A stretch of 64,000 nt of DNA from Candidatus Paracaedibacter symbiosus. Its GTDB lineage: Bacteria; Pseudomonadota; Alphaproteobacteria; Paracaedibacterales; Paracaedibacteraceae. The stretch is taken from the NCBI RefSeq assembly GCF_000757605.1, contig NZ_JQAK01000005.1, positions 38,297-102,296 on the forward strand, written 5' to 3'. Every line of letters begins with the position of its first letter. Position 1 is the stretch's first letter. The position numbers were made by a program, and so were the translations under genes. Positions 44,741 to 54,340 of this stretch are shown here, one piece after another. The notes under the pieces were generated by a model. That model did no database searches and was not told the DNA's origin. It worked only from the letters and a program-made list of their open reading frames with translations.

Positions 44741-45147
44741 CTATTCAAACCGATGAGAGTTTTCGTCATAAAAAGGAATACTTAGAAACAGTCCCTGGTA
44801 TTGCTCATAAAACTATTGCCTCTTTGTTATGTTATCTGCCAGAATTAGGGTCCCTTAATCGCAAGCAAATTGCCTCTGGTCTTGCCCCTTATGCTTGTGA
44901 GAGTGGTCAGTTACGAGGAAAAGCGATTATAAAGAGAGGAAGGTCGAGCATTCGCAAAGCTCTTTATATGCCGATTCTGGTTTTTATTAGCTTTAATCCA
45001 TTGATCCGCCATTTTTATGAACGGTTAAGAAAACAGGGCAAAGCTGCCAAGGTTGCGCTTACAGCCTGCATGCGCAAACTCTTAACGATTCTCAATGCTA
45101 TGCTTAAGACTTTACAACCTTGGAATCCAAAATTACTTGACATTTAA
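44741..45147 (+). pseudogene. IS110-family transposase, C-terminal part
   Basis: The frame reads YLETVPGIAHKTIASLLCYL, PELGSLNRKQIASGLAPYAC, GRSSIRKALYMPILVFISFN and AKVALTACMRKLLTILNAML. This is the transposase_20 domain with its conserved GIG(x)TxAxxL and GLAP motifs. The N-terminal RuvC-like DEDD half is absent. An internal ATG at 44824 gives 107 codons, but it is only a fragment. Confidence 0.85.
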
Positions 45148-45168
45148 GACGGTAGCATCAGACCCGCT

Positions 45169-45205
45169 GGCCCCCAATGATTGGACAATGTAGCAGCAAA
45201 AATAA
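45169..45205. mobile_element. IS3-type end remnant
   Basis: GGCCCCCAATGATTGGACAA followed by GTAGCAGCAAAAATAAG matches the remnant at 19371-19411. No transposase adjoins. Confidence 0.45.
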
Positions 45206-45314
45206 GATTACATTGATCCTGCCCCGAATGCTGGACCAGGTCAGATGAGAAAATTCGACTTTAAAAGCTTATCAAATTCATAACAATTTATATCTCTGCA
45301 TACGTTGACTAGTT

Positions 45315-47165
45315 TTAGGGCAGTAGCGTAGCGTCAGAACCTAACAGAGTCTCTTCCAAACTATACCATTTATTTTCCTCTTCAGGAAAAAATATCCATT
45401 CAATATACATTTTTAATTCAGTCTCTTTATCACCCCTAAGAATAGGAACTAGCTTACCCCTTCTTAGGGAAGCGTAATCAACTTTTTCCTTATCTATGTA
45501 TATTTCATATCTTTTATTGTGAATACTTTTAACCTTTACTTCTTTTCCTTCATGTCTCCCTTCCCACATGCTATAAAGTTGAGGGGGTTGTTGTTCTATT
45601 AATTGTTTCTTCTTGTCGTAGGCTTCTAAAGCCTGTTTTTCTTTCTTGTTTGGCCTTTTAGGATTTTTAGGTATTGGTCGCTCTAGGCCGCATGTAATAA
45701 GTTTTTTACAGTCGCACTTATACTCAGTCTTTTTCAAGGAGTCTAAAAAAGTATCAATACGTCTTAAGCGATTTTTCTTCTTTATTTTATCGGTTTCCTC
45801 TATACTTTCTAGTAGAGATCTAGCTTGTTCTTTTCTTGATTTATAAAAGTAAACTTCTTCTTTTACACCGTAATTTTCTGAGAAGTCTTTAATTCTTCTT
45901 AACCATTCTAATATTTCTTTATTTTTTTCAGTAGGCTCTTGTTGTTCAAATAAACCGTCCCTTTGGGTTTTACATAGGTAAAATTCTATGAAGTTGGAAA
46001 AAATCTCTGAGTTTTCAATACCAGGCAAAGGAAAATGAGCAGATATGACGCTTTTTTCACCCTTCAGGAAGATCGGCTGATTGATTAAAAGATTAGGGTT
46101 TTTAAAATTATTAGGCGAGATAGCAAAAGAAAATCTAAAAAAGATTTTCATATCCTCAATCGGAGGATATCCTTGCAACCTTAGTTCTCTAACCCATAAC
46201 TCCACATTTTTAAGGTATTTATCAACTTTTTCCTTAAGTGTCGGACGCTTTATTTGGTCAGAGCCATTAGCAATCCCAAAGAGTAAAGAGCGACAACTTT
46301 CTCTTTCTTTATCCCTAGTTTCTTTACAAATAAAATAGTAACTTCCTAAATCAAAAAGTAAGGCAAGTTTAAGGGGAGATTTTACTTTCTTTTGTTTAGG
46401 CTCAGAGTGTTCTTCTTCTTCGTTAGGTTCATCTTCACTACTCCTGCTACTTGTAGCTTTTTGTAATAATCCTTCAAGAATAGGAGTGGCAGAGCCAGAA
46501 AAAAATAAATCTGTAAAGTGTTCTTCTGTATGTTCCTTGGTTATGCTGTCTTCTCTTGTAGTAGTATGAATACTTAATTGAGGAATGTTGTGTTTTAACT
46601 TTAACGCTTCAGAGTTTAAAAAGTATGTTAAGGCTTCCTTTTTCGCCCCTCCTCTCTCCCAATCAAAAGAATATCTATTATTAGTGTTTGGATGAGATCC
46701 ACTTATAAAGACAGTTGCTTTATCCTTTGATAAGCTTAGTGAAGTATCATAATTTAAATACCCCCCTTCTATACACTTTGTAATATTGTCTTGAGAATAA
46801 AGAAGGCTTAAGTGAACAATTAATGAATTTGGACACTTAATAGGAAAATCTGGAGATGTCGATTTTGAAATATAAATTTGCCCTATAGAAACTAATTTAT
46901 TAATTAGCTGAAGACCATGATGAATCTTTTCAGGTTCACATTCGACTTCACTGGAACCTATTAGAAAGCGGGAAGGTAGGAAAGAAACAATATGGAGATA
47001 CCTATTCTCTTCTTGCTCTCTCTCCCAATCACTATCATCAAGCTGCATTGCAGCTGATAAGGAAGCAAATAAGCTTAGAAATATTATAAAAAGAAGTTTT
47101 GTAAGCTTATTATGGCCTTTAAAGTAAGGCAACTTCATAAAAAAGCAATCAATAAGCCTGGTCAT
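45315..47165 (-). CDS. Large secreted protein of unknown function
   Basis: 616 residues. A hydrophobic export signal follows a basic stretch (KLTKLLFIIFLSLFASLSAA, about 21-40). The mature protein is charged with acidic and basic tracts (SEDEPNEEEEHSEPKQKK near 250) and a Lys-rich C-terminal third (KNPKRPNKKEKQALEAYDKK). A Cys pair at CDCKKLITCG near 490 may bind metal or form a disulfide. No domain is recognised. An AGGAAAA ribosome site precedes ATG 47165. Like the 771- and 492-residue orphans it has a signal peptide, a disordered charged centre and no known relatives to me. Confidence 0.6.
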   Translation of the reverse strand: MTRLIDCFFMKLPYFKGHNKLTKLLFIIFLSLFASLSAAMQLDDSDWEREQEENRYLHIVSFLPSRFLIGSSEVECEPEKIHHGLQLINKLVSIGQIYISKSTSPDFPIKCPNSLIVHLSLLYSQDNITKCIEGGYLNYDTSLSLSKDKATVFISGSHPNTNNRYSFDWERGGAKKEALTYFLNSEALKLKHNIPQLSIHTTTREDSITKEHTEEHFTDLFFSGSATPILEGLLQKATSSRSSEDEPNEEEEHSEPKQKKVKSPLKLALLFDLGSYYFICKETRDKERESCRSLLFGIANGSDQIKRPTLKEKVDKYLKNVELWVRELRLQGYPPIEDMKIFFRFSFAISPNNFKNPNLLINQPIFLKGEKSVISAHFPLPGIENSEIFSNFIEFYLCKTQRDGLFEQQEPTEKNKEILEWLRRIKDFSENYGVKEEVYFYKSRKEQARSLLESIEETDKIKKKNRLRRIDTFLDSLKKTEYKCDCKKLITCGLERPIPKNPKRPNKKEKQALEAYDKKKQLIEQQPPQLYSMWEGRHEGKEVKVKSIHNKRYEIYIDKEKVDYASLRRGKLVPILRGDKETELKMYIEWIFFPEEENKWYSLEETLLGSDATLLP

Positions 47166-47592
47166 AGTGATTTTTCCTGTATTATTTTTTGTTATTTAAG
47201 GACCTTACAAAAGCCAACAAAACTATCATTCTTATGATGGTTAAAAGAAAGTTTTTTATTTCTCTAGGTATAACCTAGCACCCAACTTTGCAAGTATAGA
47301 GTTCATATTACCGCCTTAGCAAGTAGGAGTATTCCCCCCAATATTAAGAAATTAAATGCGTTACTTTGGTCTTAAATAACAAAATATTTTTCAGTGTTAC
47401 AATGGGAAAATTATATTTAATTTGAATGAGGAGAAAGAATGTCAATTTATAGTATACTCTAAATTTACATTTTGCAGCCTAAAGAGTTTGCTAAATAATT
47501 TATCGTGCAATTTCCATTTTTCCCTTCCTGTTTGCCAATAATAAGTATATTATGAGTATAAATATTTATTAAATTATACCTGTTGTGTACCT
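47166..47592. other. Divergent promoter region
   Basis: 427 bp AT-rich spacer between divergent genes. A good ribosome site with ATG at about 47439 starts a 7-codon peptide only. No further gene or structure is supported. Confidence 0.4.
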
Positions 47593-48873
47593 ATGAAAGA
47601 AAAGTTGTATCGTATCGAGCAGCCGAAAATTCCTAGAAACTGGGAAGCAGAAGCTAAAAAATTAACGGAGACTCAAAAAAGAGATCTGATTGATATTTCT
47701 GAAAACCCTGTATATTTATATTGGGATAAAATAAAATACAAGGCGTTCAAAGATCTCCCAATATCCCATGAGGTTGCTTGGGCCTTTATTATTAACCACC
47801 GCAAGAAAACCTATCGCACTTTACAAATCCAAAACGAAGAACATGAATTTTATCGATATTTGCCTCTTCAACGGTGGGAAAAAACTGTCCTATTCTTCGA
47901 TAAGATATTTCTGAATCGCCCCCGAGATCCAAACGCTCAATCAGAACCCTGGATGGTTGAGGCCATTTCATCCGCTATGATCGAGGGAGCTCATACGACA
48001 CGAGATAGGGCCATGCAGTTGCTGCATCTACATAAAACCCCAGCAGATTATGGAGAGCGGATGATTTTAAACAATTACAAAATGGCCCAAATCCTTGAGA
48101 ATCTTCCCCTGGATTTTCAGATTAGCCTTGAAACATTATTTGATTGGCAAATCCAGTTAACCAGTCAAAATCTTCCCAATGAAGATCAAGGAAGATTGAG
48201 AACAGATGCAGATCACATCGTCATTGCCCCAAAGACTCCAGATATCGTGACATTTGTTCCCCCTACGGAAGCTTTTTTGAAGGATCAGCTTGGTTCCTTT
48301 ATTGGCTTTGTAAATCAGGATAATTTAGATCTTCATCCCTTGCTACAAGCCATTTGTATCCATTACTGGTTTGCTTACTTACATCCCTTTGTGGACGGCA
48401 ATGGTAGAACAGCCCGTTCACTGTTCTATTGGTTTTTAATGAAGTCTGGATATCCCAACATAACGTCATTACCAATATCCCCCTTGATTTTAAAATCCGT
48501 TCAGCAGTATAGCAAAGCCTTTGTTTATACAGAGCAGGACCACCAAGATTTAACCTATTTTATCGATTTTAATATTCGCCTTATTGAGGAGGCTTTAGTC
48601 CAATTTAAGGCTTCTCAATTCCTCGAACGCACTGGTGATGAACTCTATGATGAGAGATTAAATCTGCGTCAAAATACAATTGTGCACGTACTTAAAACGA
48701 AACAATTACCTGATGTGAATGTCAGTTATGTCCAACAAAAATTTGGTGTTAGCAAGTTAACAGCCATTAATGACCTCAAAGGGCTTGTATCTCTTGATTT
48801 TGTAGAATCTCGTCGAGTGGGAAAGAATGTTCTTTATAGATTAAAAGGTGTCGCGGTTTCGTCCTTTTGTTGA
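47593..48873 (+). CDS. Fic-family AMPylator with inhibitory motif (class II)
   Basis: 426 residues. The Fic core is at about 200-340 with the catalytic motif HPFVDGNGRTARSL (His264), which transfers AMP or another phosphate-linked group to target hydroxyls. The autoinhibitory helix SSAMIEG (about 126) matches [S/T]xxxE[G/N] ahead of the core, the class II layout. The flap region VTFVPP lies between them. A C-terminal winged helix (VQQKFGVSKLTAINDLKGL) suggests DNA binding or dimer control, as in many chromosomal Fic proteins. No Shine-Dalgarno is visible before the ATG, so the transcript may be leaderless or the start slightly different. Target unknown. Confidence 0.92.
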   Translation: MKEKLYRIEQPKIPRNWEAEAKKLTETQKRDLIDISENPVYLYWDKIKYKAFKDLPISHEVAWAFIINHRKKTYRTLQIQNEEHEFYRYLPLQRWEKTVLFFDKIFLNRPRDPNAQSEPWMVEAISSAMIEGAHTTRDRAMQLLHLHKTPADYGERMILNNYKMAQILENLPLDFQISLETLFDWQIQLTSQNLPNEDQGRLRTDADHIVIAPKTPDIVTFVPPTEAFLKDQLGSFIGFVNQDNLDLHPLLQAICIHYWFAYLHPFVDGNGRTARSLFYWFLMKSGYPNITSLPISPLILKSVQQYSKAFVYTEQDHQDLTYFIDFNIRLIEEALVQFKASQFLERTGDELYDERLNLRQNTIVHVLKTKQLPDVNVSYVQQKFGVSKLTAINDLKGLVSLDFVESRRVGKNVLYRLKGVAVSSFC

Positions 48874-48883
48874 TAAAGTCCTT

Positions 48884-49306
48884 TTAGCTCACATTTACAT
48901 TTCCCTTATCGTCTAATGGCCAGTATGGGTTCCAAGCAACTTCAAAAGGATACCCATCAGGGTCAGTAAAGTAGCCTGAATATCCTCCCCAGAAGACTTT
49001 TTGGGCGGATTTTACAATTTCCCCACCAGCTTTTTCGGCTTTATTCAAAACATCACGGACTTCTTCCTCATTTCTAGCGATGTAGGCAAGGGTAATCCCA
49101 CTAAATCCAGGCTCTATTTTCAACCCAACATCTTTTTCTAATTCTCTTTTGGAAAAAAGCGATAAAACCATCCCGCCGATTTGGAATAAAATAATATGTT
49201 CATTGCTTGAGGGTGAGACCTTCCACCCTAACCCCTTCTCATAAAAAGTTCGTGACTTTTCAAGATCCTGTACTCCTAGAGTAATTACACTTAATCTTTG
49301 TTCCAT
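48884..49306 (-). CDS. VOC (glyoxalase/bleomycin-resistance fold) protein
   Basis: 140 residues in two beta-alpha-beta-beta-beta halves: LSVITLGVQDLEKSRTFYEK in the first, IARNEEEVRDVLNKAEKAGG and YFTDPDGYPFEVAWNPYW in the second. The closing PDGxxxE motif gives the metal-ligand Glu, but the usual early His is replaced (VITLGV), so activity is uncertain. Family members include glyoxalase I, dioxygenases and antibiotic-binding proteins. Convergent with the Fic gene, 10 bp apart. Probably cytoplasmic; substrate unknown. Confidence 0.88.
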   Translation of the reverse strand: MEQRLSVITLGVQDLEKSRTFYEKGLGWKVSPSSNEHIILFQIGGMVLSLFSKRELEKDVGLKIEPGFSGITLAYIARNEEEVRDVLNKAEKAGGEIVKSAQKVFWGGYSGYFTDPDGYPFEVAWNPYWPLDDKGNVNVS

Positions 49307-49323
49307 TTGCTTTATAGTTTTTT

Positions 49324-49562
49324 CTACTTCGTTTTTGATTGGACTATTTTGGGGTTTGGCGCAAATTTTAAAATGGCTATAGTATACCCAATTTTCATTT
49401 TGATTGGGTATATATTGTCGGTAGAGGTGCCAAATAATTCTGACATTTGTTTTTGGTTAAGCCAAATAGTCTCTGATTCTAACCGTACTTTTATTTGAAA
49501 ACTGCCATCTTCTGCTTGATAGATAAGAAGCTGCTTTTGGTTATTTGAATTGTTTTTTTCCA

Positions 49563-49563
<1 letters not shown>
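49324..49563 (-). pseudogene. RhuM/virulence-type protein, N-terminal fragment
   Basis: 79 codons start well (LLIYQAEDGSFQIKVRLESE, TIWLNQKQMSELFGTST), matching the beginning of RhuM-family proteins, about 330 residues when complete. After STDNIYPIK the homology ends and the frame stops. It overlaps the stop of the upstream resolvase, so the two were transcribed together. Confidence 0.7.
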
Positions 49564-50120
<557 letters not shown>

Positions 50121-50181
50121 CTATTATGTCTCCTAAGTCGATTATTAGAATTTATGTCTACTAATATGTTAAAATACGATT

Positions 50182-50221
50182 TTATAGACACTCTATTTCA
50201 TATGATTTATGGTGTCTATAA
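50182..50221. promoter_or_regulatory. Inverted repeat TTATAGACAC-20-GTGTCTATAA
   Basis: Perfect 10-bp arms with a 20-nt spacer upstream of the serine recombinase; suitable as a recombination or operator site for it. Confidence 0.5.
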
Positions 50222-50341
50222 ATTTATAAATTTGCAGACAGTAGTACCTTAATGATCCCTGGATTGTTGTGCAAATATGAGGTAAGGATAGAATCCCCCT
50301 CTTTTTCCCCAAGCTTTCTACAGGGTCTGCCAGTCTCTGAT

Positions 50342-51079
50342 TTAATGTTGTTTATCCTTCCACTCCTTAATTTGCTCCTTACTTCCTGGGAGCACCGATA
50401 AAAAAAGCCTTTCTTTTTTTATAGCAGGTTCTGAGTGAACAGCTGCATTGGAAGAGCCCACAATAAAAACTGTTCCTTGGCCTAGTTGGGGCATCGAAAT
50501 TGCTTCTTTAGAATTAGCTAAAAAATCTGCAATAGCTTGGCGATTATAATTATTTTTCTTTGTTCCCTCATATATCAAATCATAAAACTTCCCTCTCTTA
50601 TTAATAGGTAGCCTATAAAATAAAGTTGGTGCGCCTATAAGGATCATGACTATTTTATAGGGGTTTCCCACAAAAGGCTTATAATAATAGCCGTCTATGT
50701 GCCAACGAGGAAGATCATATTCAAAAGTAGGGGTAAAAGCGCGTACAGCAACCCAAGCTGTTTCTTGCCTAGAGCCTTGGAGAATATCTTTCACAAGTCT
50801 TACAATAAGCTGAGAAACCGCCTTGGTACTACCTTTGTTTTCTTTTGCTAATGATTCGATAAATTCTTCTAGCTCACATTCTAAAGCTGTAAGGTTTCCA
50901 TAGTTATTATATTCTTTGGGTGAGCTAATTTTGAGGCTTTTTAAAGCATCTTCCTCGCTCTTTGAGAATTGAGGATTATAGTGAATAAAGGGGTTTTTTG
51001 GACCTAAATTGTTAATGGCAAATTGAATCCTACTGCGCAGTTTATTTTCAATATTTTTTGGAAAGGGAGGGACAAGCAT
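50342..51079 (-). CDS. Possible Fe(II)/2-oxoglutarate-type oxygenase-like protein
   Basis: 245 residues, no signal peptide. WHIDGYYYKPF offers the His-x-Asp pair and AVHSEPAIKKERLFLSVLPG the distal His and the Arg of a double-stranded beta-helix oxygenase, with GTVFIVGSSN between them. Overall similarity to a named family is not clear to me, so the enzyme class is a pattern-level suggestion; DUF1826-like proteins have a comparable HxD...H...R arrangement. The first 90 residues are helical. Stand-alone gene, no clear partner. Confidence 0.55.
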   Translation of the reverse strand: MLVPPFPKNIENKLRSRIQFAINNLGPKNPFIHYNPQFSKSEEDALKSLKISSPKEYNNYGNLTALECELEEFIESLAKENKGSTKAVSQLIVRLVKDILQGSRQETAWVAVRAFTPTFEYDLPRWHIDGYYYKPFVGNPYKIVMILIGAPTLFYRLPINKRGKFYDLIYEGTKKNNYNRQAIADFLANSKEAISMPQLGQGTVFIVGSSNAAVHSEPAIKKERLFLSVLPGSKEQIKEWKDKQH

Positions 51080-51417
51080 ACGAAAACCCCTTCTTTTACT
51101 ATTTCATGTAGCCCTTCAATACGGCTATGTTTTTCGTATAGTTTTAGAGCATTTTCAAGCACCTTTCAAAGGTGTTGATCCATGATGACGGGAAATAAGT
51201 GTTTTTAGTAAGAACAACTTTTGTATGAGTTATCGCTTAGAAATATTTCATAGCGCTAATTAAACGCAATTAGCACCATTCATTACAACATTATCACAAA
51301 AAAAGTTAAATTTATGCTTTTTATCTCTTATAAATATGTATTTTTTAATGTAAATTTTACGTATTTAATAATTTGTTTTATACAAATTTATACGACGCAA
51401 TAATAAAAAGGGAACAA
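51080..51417. other. Divergent promoter region
   Basis: 338 bp between divergent genes, very AT-rich near 51300-51400. No gene or defined site seen beyond the ribosome site AAGGGA at 51408-51413 for the next gene. Confidence 0.4.
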
Positions 51418-52851
51418 ATGGCCTGTTTAAATATTTTTAATAAATTCAAATGTAAATTAATTTTTAGTTTATATTTATTTAGCCCTCTTACAATCTTGGC
51501 AAGTGAGCAGAATCTTAATAAAGAATTAAACCATCAAACAACAAAAAATATACCAATCACGCAAATAGCTGAGTCTTTTTCTGCATCAAATACTATTTCT
51601 CAACACTCAAGCAAAGCTAGGAAAGTCCCACTTCCAGGAGAGGAGGAGGAAGAAGAAAAAGAATCAAAATCAGACTCACAATTGCCTACAGAAATAACCC
51701 ATTCTTTCACACATATGGACATTTCTTCGGATAAGACCAATCCCTCTATAAAAGCTGAAATCTTACTTGAAGGAAGGGGGCTAGTTGATATCAACGGGGT
51801 TAATTCTAATGGCTGGCCAGAAGGGTATTGTTTTAAGAAACAATCAGGCCGTTATAGTAGGATAGTGCTAAGCGATCAATACTTCTCTAACTATTCAACA
51901 GCATTACTTAATACTTGGAATCCTCGAGAGTTTACTTCCCTTTCAGGCTTGGCACAGGGCGAAAAACTAAATAATTTTAAGTTAGTCGTTCACGGACTTG
52001 AACTCAAACATTTGGATAAAAACCTTGAAGGAATGTCATTTGACGATTTTATTAAACAACAATTAAATCCCGATGTTCCTTTAAGAAATAATTTCATACC
52101 TTTGTATCCATACTTTTTCCATAAAAAAACAATGATATCTGCTTCAGTTATTTGCGAGTGGCTTACAGCTACTTTTGGTGAGGCAGGGTTTGTACTTACA
52201 GTCCCTCCTCAAAATTACCTTTGCGGTGCTAAGAAGGATATACATACACCTACTGATATTGATTTTTATAATTTTAATAAGCATAAGGTGGAGCAATGGA
52301 GAAGATTGTTAGGGGCCGCTGGTGAGGTACAGCGAGAAAGCGTTGGAGAGGTTAGAATAAAAGCCTCGGTGCAGCTTAACCCTTTACCTCGCCTACATTT
52401 ATTGCTTCCTTCTAAAGATAATAGCCAAGATACTAAAGTAGATCGATTGAGAAAAGAAATGGAAGATATCAGTTCCTTAATGGATGCCCAGTCCTTATTG
52501 GAAGATAAAGATAAATTATCTTTTACAAACATCGTAGAAGACATGATACAATATGGATTAAAAAAACAGCAAGAAAACAAATCTAAGGAGGGTCATTCTG
52601 CTGCTTCACAACAATCCGGATCACCTACTGTTACATATAATGAAATTGCGATTAGTCCTTCTATAGGAAATAGCAATGTGCTTATAAGTGGTGTATTTCT
52701 TCGCTCCTCAAAAGAAAAGTTAGAGGTGTTTCTAAGCCAACAACATATTCAAAAATTAATGGATACTGCTAGAGCTTTTGATCTACCTGTTATTATTATT
52801 TACGATGGGAATAAATATGATACATCAGGAGCAGGCGGATTACAAAAATGA
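51418..52851 (+). CDS. Secreted protein of unknown function
   Basis: 477 residues from ATG 51418, chosen because AAGGGA lies just upstream; the longer frame starts at a TTG. Signal-peptide-like segment CKLIFSLYLFSPLTILAS (residues 11-28). Residues about 50-100 are acidic and Ser-rich (GEEEEEEKESKSDSQLP). The central 250 residues look globular, with YPYFFHKKTMISASVICEWL and FVLTVPPQNYLC. The end is GAGGLQK after a hydrophobic VIIIYDGNKYD. No domain is recognised. Composition and export signal match the other orphans in this window. Confidence 0.6.
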   Translation: MACLNIFNKFKCKLIFSLYLFSPLTILASEQNLNKELNHQTTKNIPITQIAESFSASNTISQHSSKARKVPLPGEEEEEEKESKSDSQLPTEITHSFTHMDISSDKTNPSIKAEILLEGRGLVDINGVNSNGWPEGYCFKKQSGRYSRIVLSDQYFSNYSTALLNTWNPREFTSLSGLAQGEKLNNFKLVVHGLELKHLDKNLEGMSFDDFIKQQLNPDVPLRNNFIPLYPYFFHKKTMISASVICEWLTATFGEAGFVLTVPPQNYLCGAKKDIHTPTDIDFYNFNKHKVEQWRRLLGAAGEVQRESVGEVRIKASVQLNPLPRLHLLLPSKDNSQDTKVDRLRKEMEDISSLMDAQSLLEDKDKLSFTNIVEDMIQYGLKKQQENKSKEGHSAASQQSGSPTVTYNEIAISPSIGNSNVLISGVFLRSSKEKLEVFLSQQHIQKLMDTARAFDLPVIIIYDGNKYDTSGAGGLQK

Positions 52852-53089
52852 TAAAGCGAAAGCTTAAATGATTAAAAATTAAATCTCTAGTATGCAACTC
52901 ATTGCTAGTTTCTGGGCAGAAATAACACAAAAAGGTGTAACAATATAGATGAGTTTATTTTTGTGCCGCAGGAACTGCTTCTTTCCTGCTATTTTTTGGA
53001 AAAACAGCTAATTTCAGGCATGGTGAAGCATACCCGTTTTGGATATTATGTTGAGTATTATTAATCAGATCACAATTTAGCCGTTACAA

Positions 53090-53306
53090 AAGTGTCGCAA
53101 GTTAATCATAGCGTAGGCAATATATTTCGTTCCATAGTGGTGAGCGCTGATTCTCTCAAAGAAGCCGCTTGAATTTATCTTCCCAAGCAAAAATTCTCTC
53201 GATTGTGCGAAAACGTTCTTTAAAAATCTTGAGATCAAACAGGGGCTTGCGTCCGCGCTTGCTCTGCTTCCTATTTCGCTTGTTGGGATTGATATTAGGT
53301 TTCATG
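53090..53306 (-). pseudogene. IS5-like transposase C-terminal fragment, frameshifted
   Basis: Minus strand reads NPNKRNRKQSKRGRKPLFD, FKERFRTIERIFAWEDKFKR, then one base off FERISAHHYGTKYIAYAMIN and LRHF. This is the end of an IS5-superfamily transposase including the catalytic Glu (RTIERIFAW). It is cut on its 5-prime side by the IS6 tip at 53309. Confidence 0.7.
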
Positions 53307-53308
53307 CC

Positions 53309-54143
53309 GGTTCTGTCGCATCTATTGTGTGTCAAGTTAGTTAGGGGTAAATTGTAGGTAATAAGAGGTCTGTCAAATGCTTACAATATCACCAAAATTA
53401 TTACCCCATTTCAAAGGGTTTTGTTCCTCAGCTGAGGTTATTATGCTGTTTGTTTATATGAAATGCCGTTTTTCATTCAGCTACCGTGAATTAGAAGAGA
53501 TGATGATGGTCCGAGGCACCGAAATTGACCTTTCAACGTTACAAAGATGGGTGAAACGCTTTGTTCCTCTCATTGACAAGAGGGTTCGTCAACATAAGAA
53601 ACCAGTTAAGGGAAGTTGGAGAATGGACGAGACCTATATTAAGTTAAATGGCAAATGGGTCTATCTTTATAGAGCTGTAGACAAAGAAGGTAACACCATT
53701 GATTTTCTGCTTCGGGCCAGGAGAGATGCCATTGCAGCAAAGGCTTTTTTTAGAAAAGCCTTTAAGGAAAGTGGACATCCTGACAAAGTCACTGTTGATA
53801 AAAGTGGCAGTAATAAAGCAGCGCTTGACAGTTTTAACAAGGATGTCCTTAAAGAAGATGAAATTGAAATCCGGCAAATTAAGTATCTTAATAACATTGT
53901 CGAGCAAGATCATCGCTTTATCAAAAAGCGCACAAGGCCAACTCTCGGGTTTAAGAACTTTCATTCAGCCAAGGTAACGATTACTGGGATAGAAAATATT
54001 CGTATGATTCAAAAAGGACAAATTATCGGTCAAAATGCTTCCAACTCCTCTTTCCATAATTTTTTAAATCTGATGGCTTAATTTGTCCGGAATCAGTCCG
54101 TATTGGTCTAATCCATAATCTTATCTCACAGATGCGACAGAAC
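53309..54143 (+). mobile_element. IS6-family element, type A copy 2
   Basis: Tip GGTTCTGTCGCATCT at 53309; the far tip ends AGATGCGACAGAAC at 54143 and has lost its last base. Nearly identical to 22183-23016 in opposite orientation. Interrupts an IS5-like gene on the left and an unknown gene on the right; no target duplication. Confidence 0.9.
53377..54081 (+). CDS. IS6-family transposase (type A)
   Basis: 234 residues with a complete DDE triad (WRMDETYIKLNGKW, VTVDKSGSNK, IVEQDHRFIKKR). Two substitutions relative to 22244-22948 (Pro for Thr at position 6; FSFSYREL for FSLSYREL). Presumably active. Confidence 0.93.
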   Translation: MLTISPKLLPHFKGFCSSAEVIMLFVYMKCRFSFSYRELEEMMMVRGTEIDLSTLQRWVKRFVPLIDKRVRQHKKPVKGSWRMDETYIKLNGKWVYLYRAVDKEGNTIDFLLRARRDAIAAKAFFRKAFKESGHPDKVTVDKSGSNKAALDSFNKDVLKEDEIEIRQIKYLNNIVEQDHRFIKKRTRPTLGFKNFHSAKVTITGIENIRMIQKGQIIGQNASNSSFHNFLNLMA

Positions 54144-54277
54144 AACTTCAAGGGGCTATACTGGACATAGCAGAACAAGCAAAGGACCCTAAAGTGTTAA
54201 AAAGATGGGAGTTAAAAGGAAAAGCCGCCCCTTCCCTTTCCTTAGAAAAAGAGAACAAAGAGAAAAATGAGCAATAA
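54144..54277 (+). pseudogene. C-terminal tail of a gene cut by IS6
   Basis: About 43 codons, QLQGAILDIAEQAKDPKVLK then RWELKGKAAPSLSLEKENKE, ending TAA at 54275. No start; the IS tip removed the upstream part. The tail is charged and not recognisable. Confidence 0.45.
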
Positions 54278-54340
54278 AGACTTTGTTTATAACTCGAATT
54301 TGTGCTATAAAATGAGTTATAAGTAAGGAACATATAACTC